Positions 37,610 through 47,524 of a DNA stretch of 64,000 nt are shown piece after piece (positions within the stretch are counted from its first letter, which is position 1; every line of letters starts with the position of its first letter). The notes under the pieces are model-generated. The model made no database searches. It saw only the letters and a program-made list of their open reading frames with translations, and was not told the origin of the DNA. Source of the DNA: JAADJA01 sp963840975 (GTDB lineage: Bacteria; Bacteroidota; Bacteroidia; Bacteroidales; JAADJA01); the NCBI GenBank assembly GCA_963840975.1, contig CAWJBC010000017.1, positions 310,001 to 374,000 on the forward strand. The letters are read 5' to 3'. Position numbers and translations under genes: made by a program.

Positions 37610-39160
37610 GTGAATAAGGAATTAATCATTAACTCGAGTCCGTCGGAAGTTGACATTGCTTTGCTTGAAGACAAGACTCTTGTTGAGTTAAACAAGGAGA
37701 AAAGCAATTCAGGATTTGCGGTTGGTGATATTTATCTTGGCAAGGTCCGAAAGATCATGCCTGGATTGAACGCTGCATTTGTGGATGTGGGATATGAGAA
37801 AGACGCCTTTCTTCATTACCTAGACCTGGGACCTCAAGTTCTTTCGTTGAACAAACTTACCAGGCAGGTGCTGACGGGACAAGTAAAATCGCCAACCCTG
37901 ACCAATTTCACCATCGAGAAGGAAATAGAAAAAACAGGAAAAATAACCGGGGTTTTAACATCGGGACAACAAGTTCTGGTTCAGGTAGCCAAAGAACCCA
38001 TATCAACCAAAGGGCCCAGGGTATCTTCGGAACTGTCGTTTGCAGGGAGGTTTTTAGTTTTGGTTCCTTTTTCGAACCGTATCTCTGTTTCGCAAAGGAT
38101 TAAAAGCGCCGAAGAAAGGAACCGTTTAAAAAGGTTAATTCAAAGCATCAAGCCGGCTAACTTTGGGGTGATTATCCGAACCATTGCCGAACATAAAAAG
38201 GTAGCCGACCTCGACAACGATCTCAAAAGCCTTGTCGAAAAGTGGGACAACATGGTTCAGCGATTAATCAAAGCAAAACCCCCACAAAAGATTGTCAGCG
38301 AAATTGACAGAACATCTGCCATCCTCAGAGATATTCTGAACGAATCGTTTCATAGTATTGTTGTCAATGACCAAACCTTGTATGAAGATACCAGGAATTA
38401 TATCCGATCAATTGCTCCTGAAAAAGTCAATATTGTAAAGTTTTATAAAGGCAGGCTTCCGATTTTTGAAAATTTCGGCATTGATAAGCAGATTAAAAAT
38501 TCGTTTGGCAAAATAGTAACCATCCGTAGCGGGATTTATCTCATTATTGAACATACCGAAGCCCTTCATGTCATTGACATTAACAGCGGTCATAGGGTGA
38601 ACAAGGAAAACAGCCAGGAAGAAAATGCTCTGGCGGTAAACCTGGAAGCAGCTACCGAACTGGCGCGTCAGCTAAGGCTCAGAGATATGGGGGGCATCAT
38701 TGTCATTGATTTTATTGACATGAAATCTTCAGCCAACCGCCGTAAACTTTACGCCAAGCTAAAAGAAGAAATGGCGAAGGACAGGGCAAAGCATACCATT
38801 CTGCCACCCAGCAAATTCGGACTGGTTCAGATCACACGTCAAAGGGTTCGTCCTGAAATGAGTGTGGAGATAGTTGAAAAATGCCCCACATGCAGTGGTT
38901 CGGGCGAAATAAAACCCAGCGTTCTTTTCATTGATGAACTTGAAAATAATTTGCGATACCTGATACATGATCAGAACGAGAAAAATCCCACCCTCGCCCT
39001 CCATCCGTTTTTATTTGCCTATTTATCCAAAGGCTTGTATTCGAGGCAGGTGAAATGGTATTTTAAATTTAAAACCTGGATCAGAATTAAAGCCAATCCT
39101 GCTTATCATTTTTTGGAGTATCACTTCTTCAACAAAAATAATGATGAGATCAAAATGTAG
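37610..39160 (+). CDS. rng: Ribonuclease E/G family protein (RNase G type)
   Basis: Endoribonuclease acting in rRNA maturation and mRNA turnover. It starts with GTG at 37610 (no ATG nearby fits). An S1 RNA-binding domain occupies the N-terminal part (GDIYLGKVRKIMPGLNAAFV), followed by an RNase H-like/5' sensor region, the catalytic DNase I-like segment (EHTEALHVIDINSGHR; GGIIVIDFIDMKSSANRR) with the magnesium-binding Asps, and the Zn-link CPTCSGSG near residue 425. At 516 residues and without a long disordered tail it is RNase G-like. It stands alone, with a weak hairpin right after the stop. Confidence 0.95.
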   Translation: MNKELIINSSPSEVDIALLEDKTLVELNKEKSNSGFAVGDIYLGKVRKIMPGLNAAFVDVGYEKDAFLHYLDLGPQVLSLNKLTRQVLTGQVKSPTLTNFTIEKEIEKTGKITGVLTSGQQVLVQVAKEPISTKGPRVSSELSFAGRFLVLVPFSNRISVSQRIKSAEERNRLKRLIQSIKPANFGVIIRTIAEHKKVADLDNDLKSLVEKWDNMVQRLIKAKPPQKIVSEIDRTSAILRDILNESFHSIVVNDQTLYEDTRNYIRSIAPEKVNIVKFYKGRLPIFENFGIDKQIKNSFGKIVTIRSGIYLIIEHTEALHVIDINSGHRVNKENSQEENALAVNLEAATELARQLRLRDMGGIIVIDFIDMKSSANRRKLYAKLKEEMAKDRAKHTILPPSKFGLVQITRQRVRPEMSVEIVEKCPTCSGSGEIKPSVLFIDELENNLRYLIHDQNEKNPTLALHPFLFAYLSKGLYSRQVKWYFKFKTWIRIKANPAYHFLEYHFFNKNNDEIKM

Positions 39161-39188
39161 TTCATGATCACCTATCATGAAATTAATT
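39161..39188 (+). terminator. Weak candidate terminator after rng
   Basis: TTCATGA (39161-39167) pairs with TCATGAA (39175-39181) around a seven-base loop, directly after the rng stop and followed by ATTAATTTT. The stem is short and AT-rich. Confidence 0.35.
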
Positions 39189-39237
39189 TTGGATATTTGC
39201 AAGCGATAATCACTTAATTAAATAAGTAAGAAATTTA

Positions 39238-40233
39238 ATGGATATTGTACTAAGCGGCATTCGACCAACCGGCAACCTTCATCTGGGTAATTATTTTGGA
39301 GCGCTCCAAAACTTTACTAAAATGCAGTATGAAAACACCTGTTATTTTTTCATTGCTGATTACCATTCGTTAACAACCCACCCAACTCCGCAAAACCTTC
39401 AGGGCAATGTAAAGCAGGCATTGGTTGAATATCTTGCCGCCGGATTGGATCCCGAAATTGCCACCATTTATGTTCAGAGCGATTTGCCCGAAACAGCAGA
39501 ATTATACCTTCTGTTGAATATGAATGCTTATATGGGCGAACTCGAAAGGGTAACTACTTTTAAGGACAAAGCAAGGAAACAACCACAAAATATAAATGCC
39601 GGATTGTTAACTTATCCCACCCTGATGGCGGCTGATATTCTCATTCACCGCGCACATAAAGTACCTGTTGGAAAAGATCAGGAGCAGCACCTTGAAATGA
39701 CACGGACGTTCGCACGCCGTTTCAACCGGATGTACAATGCTGAGGTTTTCCCGGAACCTGTGGCTTATAATTTTGGCGAAGAACTTGTAAAAATACCCGG
39801 TCTTGATGGTTCGGGGAAGATGAGCAAATCGGACGATGAAAACAGCGCCGTTTTTCTTGCAGATGAGCCTGAGGTCATCCGTAAAAAAGTGATGAGGGCG
39901 GTAACAGATGCCGGGCCAACTGAAAAAAATTCGACAAAGCCTGAACCCATTGAAAATCTATTCTCACTTATGAAAGTGGTTTCAGAGCCACAGACAATTC
40001 AATATTTTGATGAAAAATACAATTCGTGCGAAATTCGTTATGGTGATCTGAAAAAGCAATTGGCTGAAGATATGATCCGCTTCACTGAGCCTATCAGGGA
40101 AAAGATCAAAGAGTTAAAGGCTGACGATGATTATATCAGGAAGGTGATGGATATGGGAAAAGAAAAAGCCCATATCAGTGGAGCGGCAACCGTAAGGCTG
40201 GTCAGAGAGTTAATCGGATTCAGGCCTTATTAA
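39238..40233 (+). CDS. trpS: Tryptophan--tRNA ligase
   Basis: Charges tRNA-Trp. Class I synthetase of normal length (331 residues). The HIGH motif appears as HLGN in RPTGNLHLGNYFGALQN, and KMSKS is exact in DGSGKMSKSDDEN. Other family features are FIADYHSLTTHP, TYPTLMAADILIHRAHKVPV, GKDQEQHLEMTR and the C-terminal GAATVRLVRELIGF. It starts at the ATG at 39238 after an AT-rich leader. No leader-peptide or T-box-like structure was recognised upstream. Confidence 0.97.
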   Translation: MDIVLSGIRPTGNLHLGNYFGALQNFTKMQYENTCYFFIADYHSLTTHPTPQNLQGNVKQALVEYLAAGLDPEIATIYVQSDLPETAELYLLLNMNAYMGELERVTTFKDKARKQPQNINAGLLTYPTLMAADILIHRAHKVPVGKDQEQHLEMTRTFARRFNRMYNAEVFPEPVAYNFGEELVKIPGLDGSGKMSKSDDENSAVFLADEPEVIRKKVMRAVTDAGPTEKNSTKPEPIENLFSLMKVVSEPQTIQYFDEKYNSCEIRYGDLKKQLAEDMIRFTEPIREKIKELKADDDYIRKVMDMGKEKAHISGAATVRLVRELIGFRPY

Positions 40234-40444
40234 TGATCCGAGTGGTTTTTTCATGATTAATCTTCGCAAACCAGGGGCATAGAGTTTTAATTTATCCTTT
40301 TACCATCATAAAAAAATCGTGCAGTAGCGACAACTTATCTTGAATTTTCAGTCATTTTATTTTATATCTCACCTGCCTTATGACCATAAATCCTGACATT
40401 GGAAAATATTAACTTCGCAGCCTTAAAAATTTTGAAAAATACGG

Positions 40445-41635
40445 ATGATTGATACTGCAATAAAAAAGGAGAGGGCTGTTCTTATCGGTCTCGTCACGCG
40501 AACGCAAAACGAAGAAAGATTAAAAGAGTACCTTGATGAACTCGCTTTTCTGTTAGATACAGCCGGAGCAATAACGGTAAAGCGGTTCACGCAGAAACTC
40601 GATATGCCCGATCCGCGAACTTTTGTCGGCACAGGTAAATTAGCTGAAATAAGCGACTTCATTGAGGACAATAAAATTGATATCGCCATTTTTGATGATG
40701 AACTTAGCCCTTCGCAAATGAGAAATCTCGACCAGAATCTAAGATGCAGAATTCTCGACAGAAATAATCTCATCCTTGATATATTTGCTATCAGGGCAAG
40801 GACGTCACACGCCAAGACGCAGGTAGAGCTTGCACAGTATCAATATTTACTCCCGCGACTTACAGGAATGTGGACCCACCTTGAAAGGCAGCGCGGTGGT
40901 ATCGGGCTTCGGGGTCCGGGAGAAACGGAAATCGAAACTGACCGGCGTATCATCCGCGACAGAATTTCATTGCTCAAAAAGAAACTGATCAAAATAGATA
41001 AACAGAAATCAACCCAAAGGCAAAACAGGGGGAAAATGGTTCAGGTTGCATTGGTTGGATATACCAATGTAGGCAAATCCACCATTATGAATATGCTTAG
41101 CAAGTCGGAAGTTTTTGCCGAAAATAAATTATTCGCAACTCTTGATACAACCGTCAGGAAAATGGTGATCAAAAACCTGCCATTCCTTATTACCGATACA
41201 GTCGGGTTCATCCGGAAGCTTCCTCACGACCTTGTCGAATCCTTTAAATCAACCCTTGATGAAGTGCGGGAATCTGATTTGCTTGTCCACGTGGTGGATA
41301 TTTCCCATCCCGATTTTGAGGAACAGATTGGAATTGTGCAGCAGACCCTTTCCGATATCAAAGCCAACGGAAAAGCGACAATTGTATTATTTAATAAAAT
41401 TGACGCTTATACCTATATCAAAAAGGATGAAGATGACCTGACTCCATCGTCCAAAGAAAACCAAAGTCTCGAAGATCTCAAAAAAACCTGGATGGCACGG
41501 TCAGAAACTCCGGCTCTTTTCATTTCAGCGTTGGAGAAACAAAATGTTGAAGAGTTAAAAAATATCCTTTACGAAGAGGTTAAAAGGATACACATGGTGC
41601 GCTATCCGTACAATGATTTTTTGTTTGAAATGTAG
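40445..41635 (+). CDS. hflX: Ribosome-associated GTPase HflX
   Basis: GTPase that splits stalled or stress-inactivated 70S ribosomes. The N-terminal domain contains PDPRTFVGTGKLAEISDFI and the linker DRNNLILDIFAIRARTSHAK. GLRGPGETEIETDRR is the family hallmark before the G domain. G1 is GYTNVGKST, G2/G3 are ATLDTT and DTVGFIRKLPH, and G4 is LFNKID. The 396-residue length is normal. Start ATG at 40445; the 210-base gap before it holds a promoter-like TAACTTCG near 40410. Monocistronic. Confidence 0.96.
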   Translation: MIDTAIKKERAVLIGLVTRTQNEERLKEYLDELAFLLDTAGAITVKRFTQKLDMPDPRTFVGTGKLAEISDFIEDNKIDIAIFDDELSPSQMRNLDQNLRCRILDRNNLILDIFAIRARTSHAKTQVELAQYQYLLPRLTGMWTHLERQRGGIGLRGPGETEIETDRRIIRDRISLLKKKLIKIDKQKSTQRQNRGKMVQVALVGYTNVGKSTIMNMLSKSEVFAENKLFATLDTTVRKMVIKNLPFLITDTVGFIRKLPHDLVESFKSTLDEVRESDLLVHVVDISHPDFEEQIGIVQQTLSDIKANGKATIVLFNKIDAYTYIKKDEDDLTPSSKENQSLEDLKKTWMARSETPALFISALEKQNVEELKNILYEEVKRIHMVRYPYNDFLFEM

Positions 41636-41735
41636 TTGCTTAAATTCATTTACCATTAGGCAATTACCCTATGAAAACTTTTTTGTCTTGCTTACCAGTT
41701 CTGAATATTAACATAATTAGAATTTAAGTCAAATT

Positions 41736-41890
41736 TTGAGCCTACTCCAATAAGTCAAAAAATGGAAAATGCCACTAACACACGCAGACTCTAAATCACA
41801 CAGAATTTTAGTAATCAGCACCATAACATTGGTGTGATTTTGTGTATTTGTGATTTGGTGGCGATAAAATTACTTTTGGAAGGGACTCAA
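41736..41890. repeat. Decayed palindromic repeat in the hflX-lnt gap
   Basis: The 376-base gap after hflX holds an imperfect inverted repeat. TTGAG (41736-41740) faces CTCAA (41886-41890), GCCAC (41771-41775) faces GGTGGC (41857-41862), and long ATCACAC-rich arms lie between. The core style (GCCAC...GTGGC, CACTAA) recalls the MITE-like element at 23588-23777, but no target duplication was found. Confidence 0.4.
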
Positions 41891-41981
41891 TTATCAATCT
41901 GTGAATCTGTGGCTTTAATTTAGCGGTAGCATAAAAACAACTTAGCCCTTTATCAATTTATCAAAAGAATCCACTTTTCAA

Positions 41982-41989
41982 TATCTTTG
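41982..41989 (+). promoter_or_regulatory. Candidate -7 promoter box for lnt
   Basis: TATCTTTG fits TAnnTTTG and lies 22 bases before the lnt ATG at 42012. Confidence 0.45.
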
Positions 41990-42011
41990 CCCTGCCTTCG
42001 TTAATTCACTT

Positions 42012-43625
42012 ATGAAAAAATTCCATCTGGTTATATTGTCCTGTTTATCCGGAATCCTTTTCACCATTGGCTGGCCCGTGAATGGTTTCCCGGCTTTTCT
42101 CTTTACAGCATTCATCCCGCTTTTGATTATTGAGGAACACATCCTGAAAAACAGGCAGAACTTCAACCGCTTCAGTGTTTTCTTTTACACTTATCCGGCA
42201 TTCTTTATCTGGAATGTAGCCACAACATGGTGGATATGGAATTCAACTCCCGTGGCGACACTTGCATGGGCATTCAATTCAATGTTTATGAGCATTGTGA
42301 TGAATGTGTATCATGGAATTCGCAAAAACCTTTACAAGCAAAGCCAGGGATATTTTATCCTGATTTTTTTGTGGATCACTTTTGAATACATTCACCTGAA
42401 CTGGAAGCTGACGTGGACATGGCTTAATCTGGGCAATGGATTTGCGATGCATTACAAATGGATTCAATGGTATGAATTTACCGGAACATTGGGAGGAACA
42501 GTTTGGATCATTCTCATCAATATCCTGATCTTTAAAACACTTAAACCATTGCTGATCAAACAACCTGAAAAGAAAATAATAATTCAAAACGGATTTTTTG
42601 CCCTCGCGGTTTTAATTTTTCCAATTCTGATTTCTATTTTCATGTACCAAACTTATACTGAAAAGAAAGATCCCATCCGGGTCATTGTTTGCCAGCCCAA
42701 TCTTGATCCCTATTCCACTCAATATACAACCCCAACGCTGGAAGTGATTGACATCAATCTTGAGCTGGCAAAATCAGTCTGGAACAATGAGCTGGCTTTT
42801 ATTGTATCGCCTGAGTCAGCCATTCAGGAAGATATCTGGGAAGATAAAATTGATGAATCCCCGGCTTTGAATAAACTGAAGGATTTTACCAAGGAATTTC
42901 CGAAAATTAAAATCGTTATCGGTGCCTCCACCTACCGACGATATGACGAAAGTGAAAAGATTCCTAACACAGCAAGATTTCACAAGTACGGAAAGTTTTA
43001 TTATGATAGTTACAATACCGCTTTTTATATTGACTCTTCAGGCGTTTTTCAAATGCATCATAAATCAAAACTTACGCCAGGTGTGGAGTACATGCCGTCG
43101 GGTGGAATTTTTAAATTTCTGGAAAAATATGCAATAGATTTGGGAGGCACTATCGGCACATTAGGTACCGACGATGATCCGCATCCTTTTGTGATTAATA
43201 AAATCCAAAGGATCGCTCCGGTGATATGCTACGAATCGGTTTTCGGTGGATTTTGTGCAGATTATGTCAGGAAAGGCGCAGATGCGTTGTTCATCATTAC
43301 TAACGATGGCTGGTGGGGAAACACACCCGGTCATAAACAGCATTTATCATTTGCCTCACTTCGTGCAATTGAAACCCGAAGAAGCATCGCAAGATCGGCA
43401 AATACGGGAATTACCTGTTTTGTTAATCAACGGGGCGACATTCAACAAGCAACCAAATATTGGGAAAGGGATGTGATAAGCCAGGATATTAACCTGAATT
43501 CAAAAATAACTTTTTATGCCAGGTATGGCGACTATATCGGACGGATTTTTTCTTTTGTAAGCGTACTGTTTATATTGATTGCAGTTGTTTTCGGTATTAA
43601 AAAAAAGAAACGACTTGGGACATGA
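42012..43625 (+). CDS. lnt: Apolipoprotein N-acyltransferase
   Basis: Integral inner-membrane enzyme that adds the third acyl chain to lipoproteins. About six N-terminal helices (for example LVILSCLSGILFTIGWPVNG; WKLTWTWLNLGNGFAMHY) precede a periplasmic nitrilase domain with the catalytic triad: Glu in VSPESAIQED, Lys in HHKSKLTPGVEYMPSGG and Cys in APVICYESVFGGF. A last helix lies at residues about 510-530 and a KKKKR tail follows. The 537-residue length is normal. Its stop overlaps the start of the downstream hydrolase gene by four bases, so the two are translationally coupled. The window encodes several lipoproteins that would be substrates. Confidence 0.96.
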   Translation: MKKFHLVILSCLSGILFTIGWPVNGFPAFLFTAFIPLLIIEEHILKNRQNFNRFSVFFYTYPAFFIWNVATTWWIWNSTPVATLAWAFNSMFMSIVMNVYHGIRKNLYKQSQGYFILIFLWITFEYIHLNWKLTWTWLNLGNGFAMHYKWIQWYEFTGTLGGTVWIILINILIFKTLKPLLIKQPEKKIIIQNGFFALAVLIFPILISIFMYQTYTEKKDPIRVIVCQPNLDPYSTQYTTPTLEVIDINLELAKSVWNNELAFIVSPESAIQEDIWEDKIDESPALNKLKDFTKEFPKIKIVIGASTYRRYDESEKIPNTARFHKYGKFYYDSYNTAFYIDSSGVFQMHHKSKLTPGVEYMPSGGIFKFLEKYAIDLGGTIGTLGTDDDPHPFVINKIQRIAPVICYESVFGGFCADYVRKGADALFIITNDGWWGNTPGHKQHLSFASLRAIETRRSIARSANTGITCFVNQRGDIQQATKYWERDVISQDINLNSKITFYARYGDYIGRIFSFVSVLFILIAVVFGIKKKKRLGT

Positions 43626-44410
43626 AACTCTTTTACCGCCATTATGGAGAAGGTCCTCCGGTCATTATACTTCACGGTATCCTCGGTGTTTCGGATAACT
43701 GGGTAACCATCGGCAGGCGGATTGCCGAAAAATTTGAGGTTTTTATTCCCGATCAGCGAAATCACGGACAATCGCCACACAGCGATACATTTAACTATTT
43801 TGCCCTCACCGACGACCTTTACGAATTTATTGAAGATCATAAGTTGGCAAAGCCGATATTAATCGGTCACAGTATGGGTGGTAAAGTGGCGATGAACTAT
43901 ACACTCGAGCATCCGCACCGGATTGATAAGCTTATTGTGGTTGACATAAGTGTGCGTAATTATCCTGCCCGCCGTCAGCATCTCGATATCATGGATGCAA
44001 TGCTTTCAGTTGATTTTGATCAGCATTTAACAAGAAGAGAAATAGAAAAAAAGATTGGATTACGAATTAAATCACCTGCCATCGCAGGTTTTATAATGAA
44101 GAATCTTTACAGGATCGGGAGGAACCGTTTTGAATGGAGATTAAATGTAAATTCTATTTATCAAAATGTTGAAAATGTTTTTGAAGGTGTAGATTTGCCT
44201 TATACCTCTGATGTTCCTGCATTATTTGTCAAGGGAGGAGCTTCGGATTATATTCTGGAGGAAGATATTCCGCTGATCCTGAATAAATTTCCCAAGGCTG
44301 AATTTAGAACAATTGAAAATGCAACCCACTGGGTTCATGCCGATGAACCTAATGAACTTTGTAAAACGCTTAGTGAATTTTTGAATAAAGAATGTAAGTT
44401 TTCATCCTGA
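43622..44410 (+). CDS. Alpha/beta-hydrolase (esterase YbfF-like)
   Basis: Cytoplasmic alpha/beta-hydrolase of 262 residues; substrate not determinable. An oxyanion/N-terminal motif is in PVIILHGILGVSDNW, followed by the conserved DQRNHGQSPHS, the nucleophile elbow GHSMGGKVAMNY (Ser), the acid in KGGASDYILEED and the catalytic His in TIENATHWVHADEP. This pattern matches YbfF/ABHD11-like esterases. It begins inside the last codons of lnt (four-base overlap) and ends convergent to tatC. The coupling with lnt does not by itself assign a lipid substrate. Confidence 0.9.
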   Translation: MKLFYRHYGEGPPVIILHGILGVSDNWVTIGRRIAEKFEVFIPDQRNHGQSPHSDTFNYFALTDDLYEFIEDHKLAKPILIGHSMGGKVAMNYTLEHPHRIDKLIVVDISVRNYPARRQHLDIMDAMLSVDFDQHLTRREIEKKIGLRIKSPAIAGFIMKNLYRIGRNRFEWRLNVNSIYQNVENVFEGVDLPYTSDVPALFVKGGASDYILEEDIPLILNKFPKAEFRTIENATHWVHADEPNELCKTLSEFLNKECKFSS

Positions 44411-44425
44411 TAACATCAAATGTTT

Positions 44426-45271
44426 TCAACCTGCCAATTCAGCCTGCTTTTTATTGTAAACTCTCTTTGAAATCCAGATACTCGCTTCATAAAGTCCAAA
44501 AAGCGGGAAGGAGACCAATATCTGACTGAAAACATCAGGAGGAGTAATGATTGCAGAAATGGTCAATACAATAATCAGCATATATTTCCGGGTCTTCTTC
44601 ATAAATGCCGGCGTGAGAATGCCAATTTTGGTCAGAAAATAAACCAGGATGGGGAGTTCAAACACAAGACCCGTGGCGAGAGTGACTGAAACAATCGTAC
44701 TTACGTACGAATCCAGATTTATTTGATTGACCACGCTTTCGCTTATTTGATAAGTACCGAAGAAATTGATCGTTAAGGGTACAATAACAAAATATGAAAA
44801 CGAAACTCCAGCGATAAAAAGACCAGAGCTTGCCAGAACGGCACCCCGTGAATGTTTTTTCTCTCCTGAATGCAATGCAGGTTTTACAAACCTCCAAAAC
44901 TCCCATATTATATAAGGCGCAGCAGCTACCAATCCAACGATAATAGAGATATACATGTGCATCATAAACTGGCCCGACATGTTGATATTTTGCAATAAAA
45001 GTTCAAAATTTCCAACACACAATCCATCCAGGGAAAGCATTTTACCTACCCAGCAAAAAAAGCGATTGGTTATAAACTGGGGATCTTTCGGTGCAAGAAT
45101 CACATAATCAAAAATGATCTTTTTATTGATGAAGGCGACTATTGATAAAATTAATATGGCAGCCACCGAGCGGATAAGATGCCCTCGTAATTCCTCCAGA
45201 TGTTCCCAAAACGACATCTCTTTGGTAACCGGTTGCTGTTGTTTCTTTTTATTTGAAATCTCTTCATGCAT
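44426..45271 (-). CDS. tatC: Sec-independent protein translocase TatC
   Basis: Core receptor of the twin-arginine pathway that exports folded cofactor-bearing proteins. The N-terminus carries the signature MSFWEHLEELRGHLIRS with the conserved Glu, and six membrane helices follow (IIVGLVAAAPYIIWEFWRFV; SGLFIAGVSFSYFVIVPLTI; ALSAIITPPDVFSQILVSF-like C-terminal segment). A long periplasmic insert lies between helices 1 and 2 (ILAPKDPQFITNRFFCWVGK), as in other Bacteroidota TatC. It is 30 bases after pssA on the same strand. The molybdopterin enzyme at 59094-61343 has a twin-arginine leader and is a likely client. Confidence 0.95.
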   Translation of the reverse strand: MHEEISNKKKQQQPVTKEMSFWEHLEELRGHLIRSVAAILILSIVAFINKKIIFDYVILAPKDPQFITNRFFCWVGKMLSLDGLCVGNFELLLQNINMSGQFMMHMYISIIVGLVAAAPYIIWEFWRFVKPALHSGEKKHSRGAVLASSGLFIAGVSFSYFVIVPLTINFFGTYQISESVVNQINLDSYVSTIVSVTLATGLVFELPILVYFLTKIGILTPAFMKKTRKYMLIIVLTISAIITPPDVFSQILVSFPLFGLYEASIWISKRVYNKKQAELAG

Positions 45272-45300
45272 CGGTGCAAAGATAAAGGAAACAAGAGATT

Positions 45301-46035
45301 TTAGATATTCGTTTTATAAAAGAGAGATAACGATATATAAAACAGCATGACAAAAGGAATTGCGGCAAAATAAAATAATGCTATCAATATGAATGAAATG
45401 CCAGCAAAAAAATATTTCATGCTATTTTGCGAAGAATTGTTTTTGCTGATCTTCAGGGAGAAAAGCGGAAGTTCAGCAATCAGCAGATAGGAAAGAATTA
45501 TTGTTAATCCGGCAAGAAAATAGAGATTGCCAATAAGTTGGGCAAATCCACCAGGATTGATGCCAATAAGGGTGGTTTGCTGTTGCATGATCAGTGGAAG
45601 GGAAACAATGAGGATGGCGTTGGCAGGGGTAGGCAAGCCAATGAAATTTTGGGTCTGACGGCTGTCGGTATTGAATTTTGCCAGACGGAGTGCGCTGAAA
45701 ACAGGGATCAACAATGCAAGATAGGGAATTAGAAAAGCAATTCCATTATGTGCGTTTGCAACTCCCGATGAATAAAGCAATAATTTCATCATAATAAACC
45801 CCGGTACAAGCCCGAAAGATACAATATCAGCAAGGGAGTCCAGCTCTTTTCCAATATCACTTTTCACTTTTAAAATCCGTGCAGCCATTCCATCAAGAAA
45901 ATCGAATATTGCAGCTAAAAAAACCAGGTAGGAAGCTACAGGCAGTCTGCCTTCAAAGATGAAGATGATGGCAATGCAGCCGCTTAAAAGGTTCAGTAGC
46001 GTGATGAAATTGGGAATGTGTTTTTTGATCGCCAT
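45301..46035 (-). CDS. pssA: CDP-diacylglycerol--serine O-phosphatidyltransferase
   Basis: Makes phosphatidylserine, the precursor of phosphatidylethanolamine. CDP-alcohol phosphotransferase signature D-G-x2-A-R-x8-G-x3-D-x3-D is present in FDFLDGMAARILKVKSDIG followed by KELDSLAD. About seven hydrophobic helices surround it, starting with ITLLNLLSGCIAIIFIF. The 244-residue length is normal. It starts at 46035 with tatC following 30 bases later. The 250-base gap to queA contains a promoter region and a stray TTTGCCACTAATGCACGAAT fragment. Confidence 0.94.
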   Translation of the reverse strand: MAIKKHIPNFITLLNLLSGCIAIIFIFEGRLPVASYLVFLAAIFDFLDGMAARILKVKSDIGKELDSLADIVSFGLVPGFIMMKLLLYSSGVANAHNGIAFLIPYLALLIPVFSALRLAKFNTDSRQTQNFIGLPTPANAILIVSLPLIMQQQTTLIGINPGGFAQLIGNLYFLAGLTIILSYLLIAELPLFSLKISKNNSSQNSMKYFFAGISFILIALFYFAAIPFVMLFYISLSLFYKTNI

Positions 46036-46291
46036 TACATTTACTTTTCAAATGTTTAACATTTCAAAAGTAGCAATAATAAGTTTCGGCAACCTTCACT
46101 TTGATTTAGCGATGAAAAAAGCCTTTAATATATTTGCCACTAATGCACGAATTTAATTTTTTAAATTTAAAACCAATACCCTGTATTTCCTGTATTCCCC
46201 TTATACCTCCTTTCATTAATGCTAAGTTGAGAAAAAATTTTCATTATTAATTCAATACTGATCCGTAACTATTTTTTTATTTCCTTTGGAT

Positions 46292-47524
46292 ATGAATTTT
46301 ATCCCTGATATTAATATCAACGAATTCGATTATCATCTTCCGGAGGAAAGAATTGCTCAATTTCCACTTTCAGCAAGAGATGAATCCAAGCTGCTTATTT
46401 ATAAGAACGGCAATATTTCCGAAGATCTCTTTAAGAATATACATAGTTATCTGCCAGAAAATGGTTTGCTGATCAGGAATGAAACAAAAGTAATCAGGGC
46501 AAGGCTATTATTTAAAAAGGAAAGCGGAGCCGAAGTAGAGTTATTCTGCCTCGAACCGGTTTTGCCAACCCGCGAATTACATCAGGCTTTTGAACAGAAA
46601 TCTGGCGTAGTATGGAAATGCATGGTTGGAAATTCACGCAGGTGGAAATCGGGCAAACTGAATATAGATATTGATTTTGAGGGTGAGGTCTTTCGACTTT
46701 CGTCCGAGCGAATTGAGCAATTCCCGGATTATTCATTGATCCGATTTGAGTGGAATGCTCCAGGCTTTAGCCTTTCAGAAATTTTCATGCTGGCAGGAAT
46801 CACACCCTTACCGCCATACGTGAAAAGACATCCGATTGATTCGGATTCTGAACACTATCAAACCATCTACGCCCGGACTGAGGGTTCTGTTGCCGCTCCT
46901 ACGGCTGGCCTGCACTTCACGGATGGAGTCATCCAGGCACTCGAAAATAAAGCGATTTCAATTGAAGAAGTAACCTTACATGTTGGAGCCGGAACCTTTA
47001 AACCTGTTGGTACAGAAAATATCCGGGACCACCAGATGCACACCGAAAGGATCACGATCAGTAAAAAAACCATTCAAAAAATAGTGGAAAAAATTAATAA
47101 TCCGATTATCATTACCGGAACCACCACTATGAGAACCATCGAGAGTCTTTACTGGTATGGTGTGAAACTCCTTGTTGACAAAGAGCCGAATGAAATAATT
47201 GACATAAAGCAATGGGATCCTTACAATCCGGTTTACAATTGTGAAATTCAGCCAAAAGAATCCCTAATGGCTGTACTCAATTTCATGAGCAATAATTCTC
47301 TTGAGATGATAAGTGGTCAAACACAATTAATGATCGTTCCGGGATATAAGTTCCGGATTCCCGATATCCTGATTACCAATTTTCACATGCCAAAAAGCAC
47401 ACTGCTTTTGCTTGTTTCTGCCTTTATTGGAGAGAAATGGAAAGATGCATACGGATTTGCGTTATGCCACAATTTCAGGTTCCTTAGTTATGGTGATGCC
47501 TGTTTATTTTTTAAGCAAAAATGA
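46292..47524 (+). CDS. queA: S-adenosylmethionine:tRNA ribosyltransferase-isomerase
   Basis: Transfers and rearranges the ribosyl group of SAM to make epoxyqueuosine at the tRNA wobble position. I use the ATG at 46292; a TTG at 46286 is in frame. Family motifs are visible: YHLPEERIAQFPLSARDESK, NETKVIRARLLFKKESGAEV, ITPLPPYVKR, TEGSVAAPTAGLHFT, LHVGAGTFKPV, GTTTMRTIESLYW and ITNFHMPKSTLLLLVSAF. The 410-residue length is usual for Bacteroidota, which carry an insert relative to E. coli. Its stop overlaps the start of the next, frameshifted, NTPase gene by four bases. Confidence 0.96.
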   Translation: MNFIPDININEFDYHLPEERIAQFPLSARDESKLLIYKNGNISEDLFKNIHSYLPENGLLIRNETKVIRARLLFKKESGAEVELFCLEPVLPTRELHQAFEQKSGVVWKCMVGNSRRWKSGKLNIDIDFEGEVFRLSSERIEQFPDYSLIRFEWNAPGFSLSEIFMLAGITPLPPYVKRHPIDSDSEHYQTIYARTEGSVAAPTAGLHFTDGVIQALENKAISIEEVTLHVGAGTFKPVGTENIRDHQMHTERITISKKTIQKIVEKINNPIIITGTTTMRTIESLYWYGVKLLVDKEPNEIIDIKQWDPYNPVYNCEIQPKESLMAVLNFMSNNSLEMISGQTQLMIVPGYKFRIPDILITNFHMPKSTLLLLVSAFIGEKWKDAYGFALCHNFRFLSYGDACLFFKQK

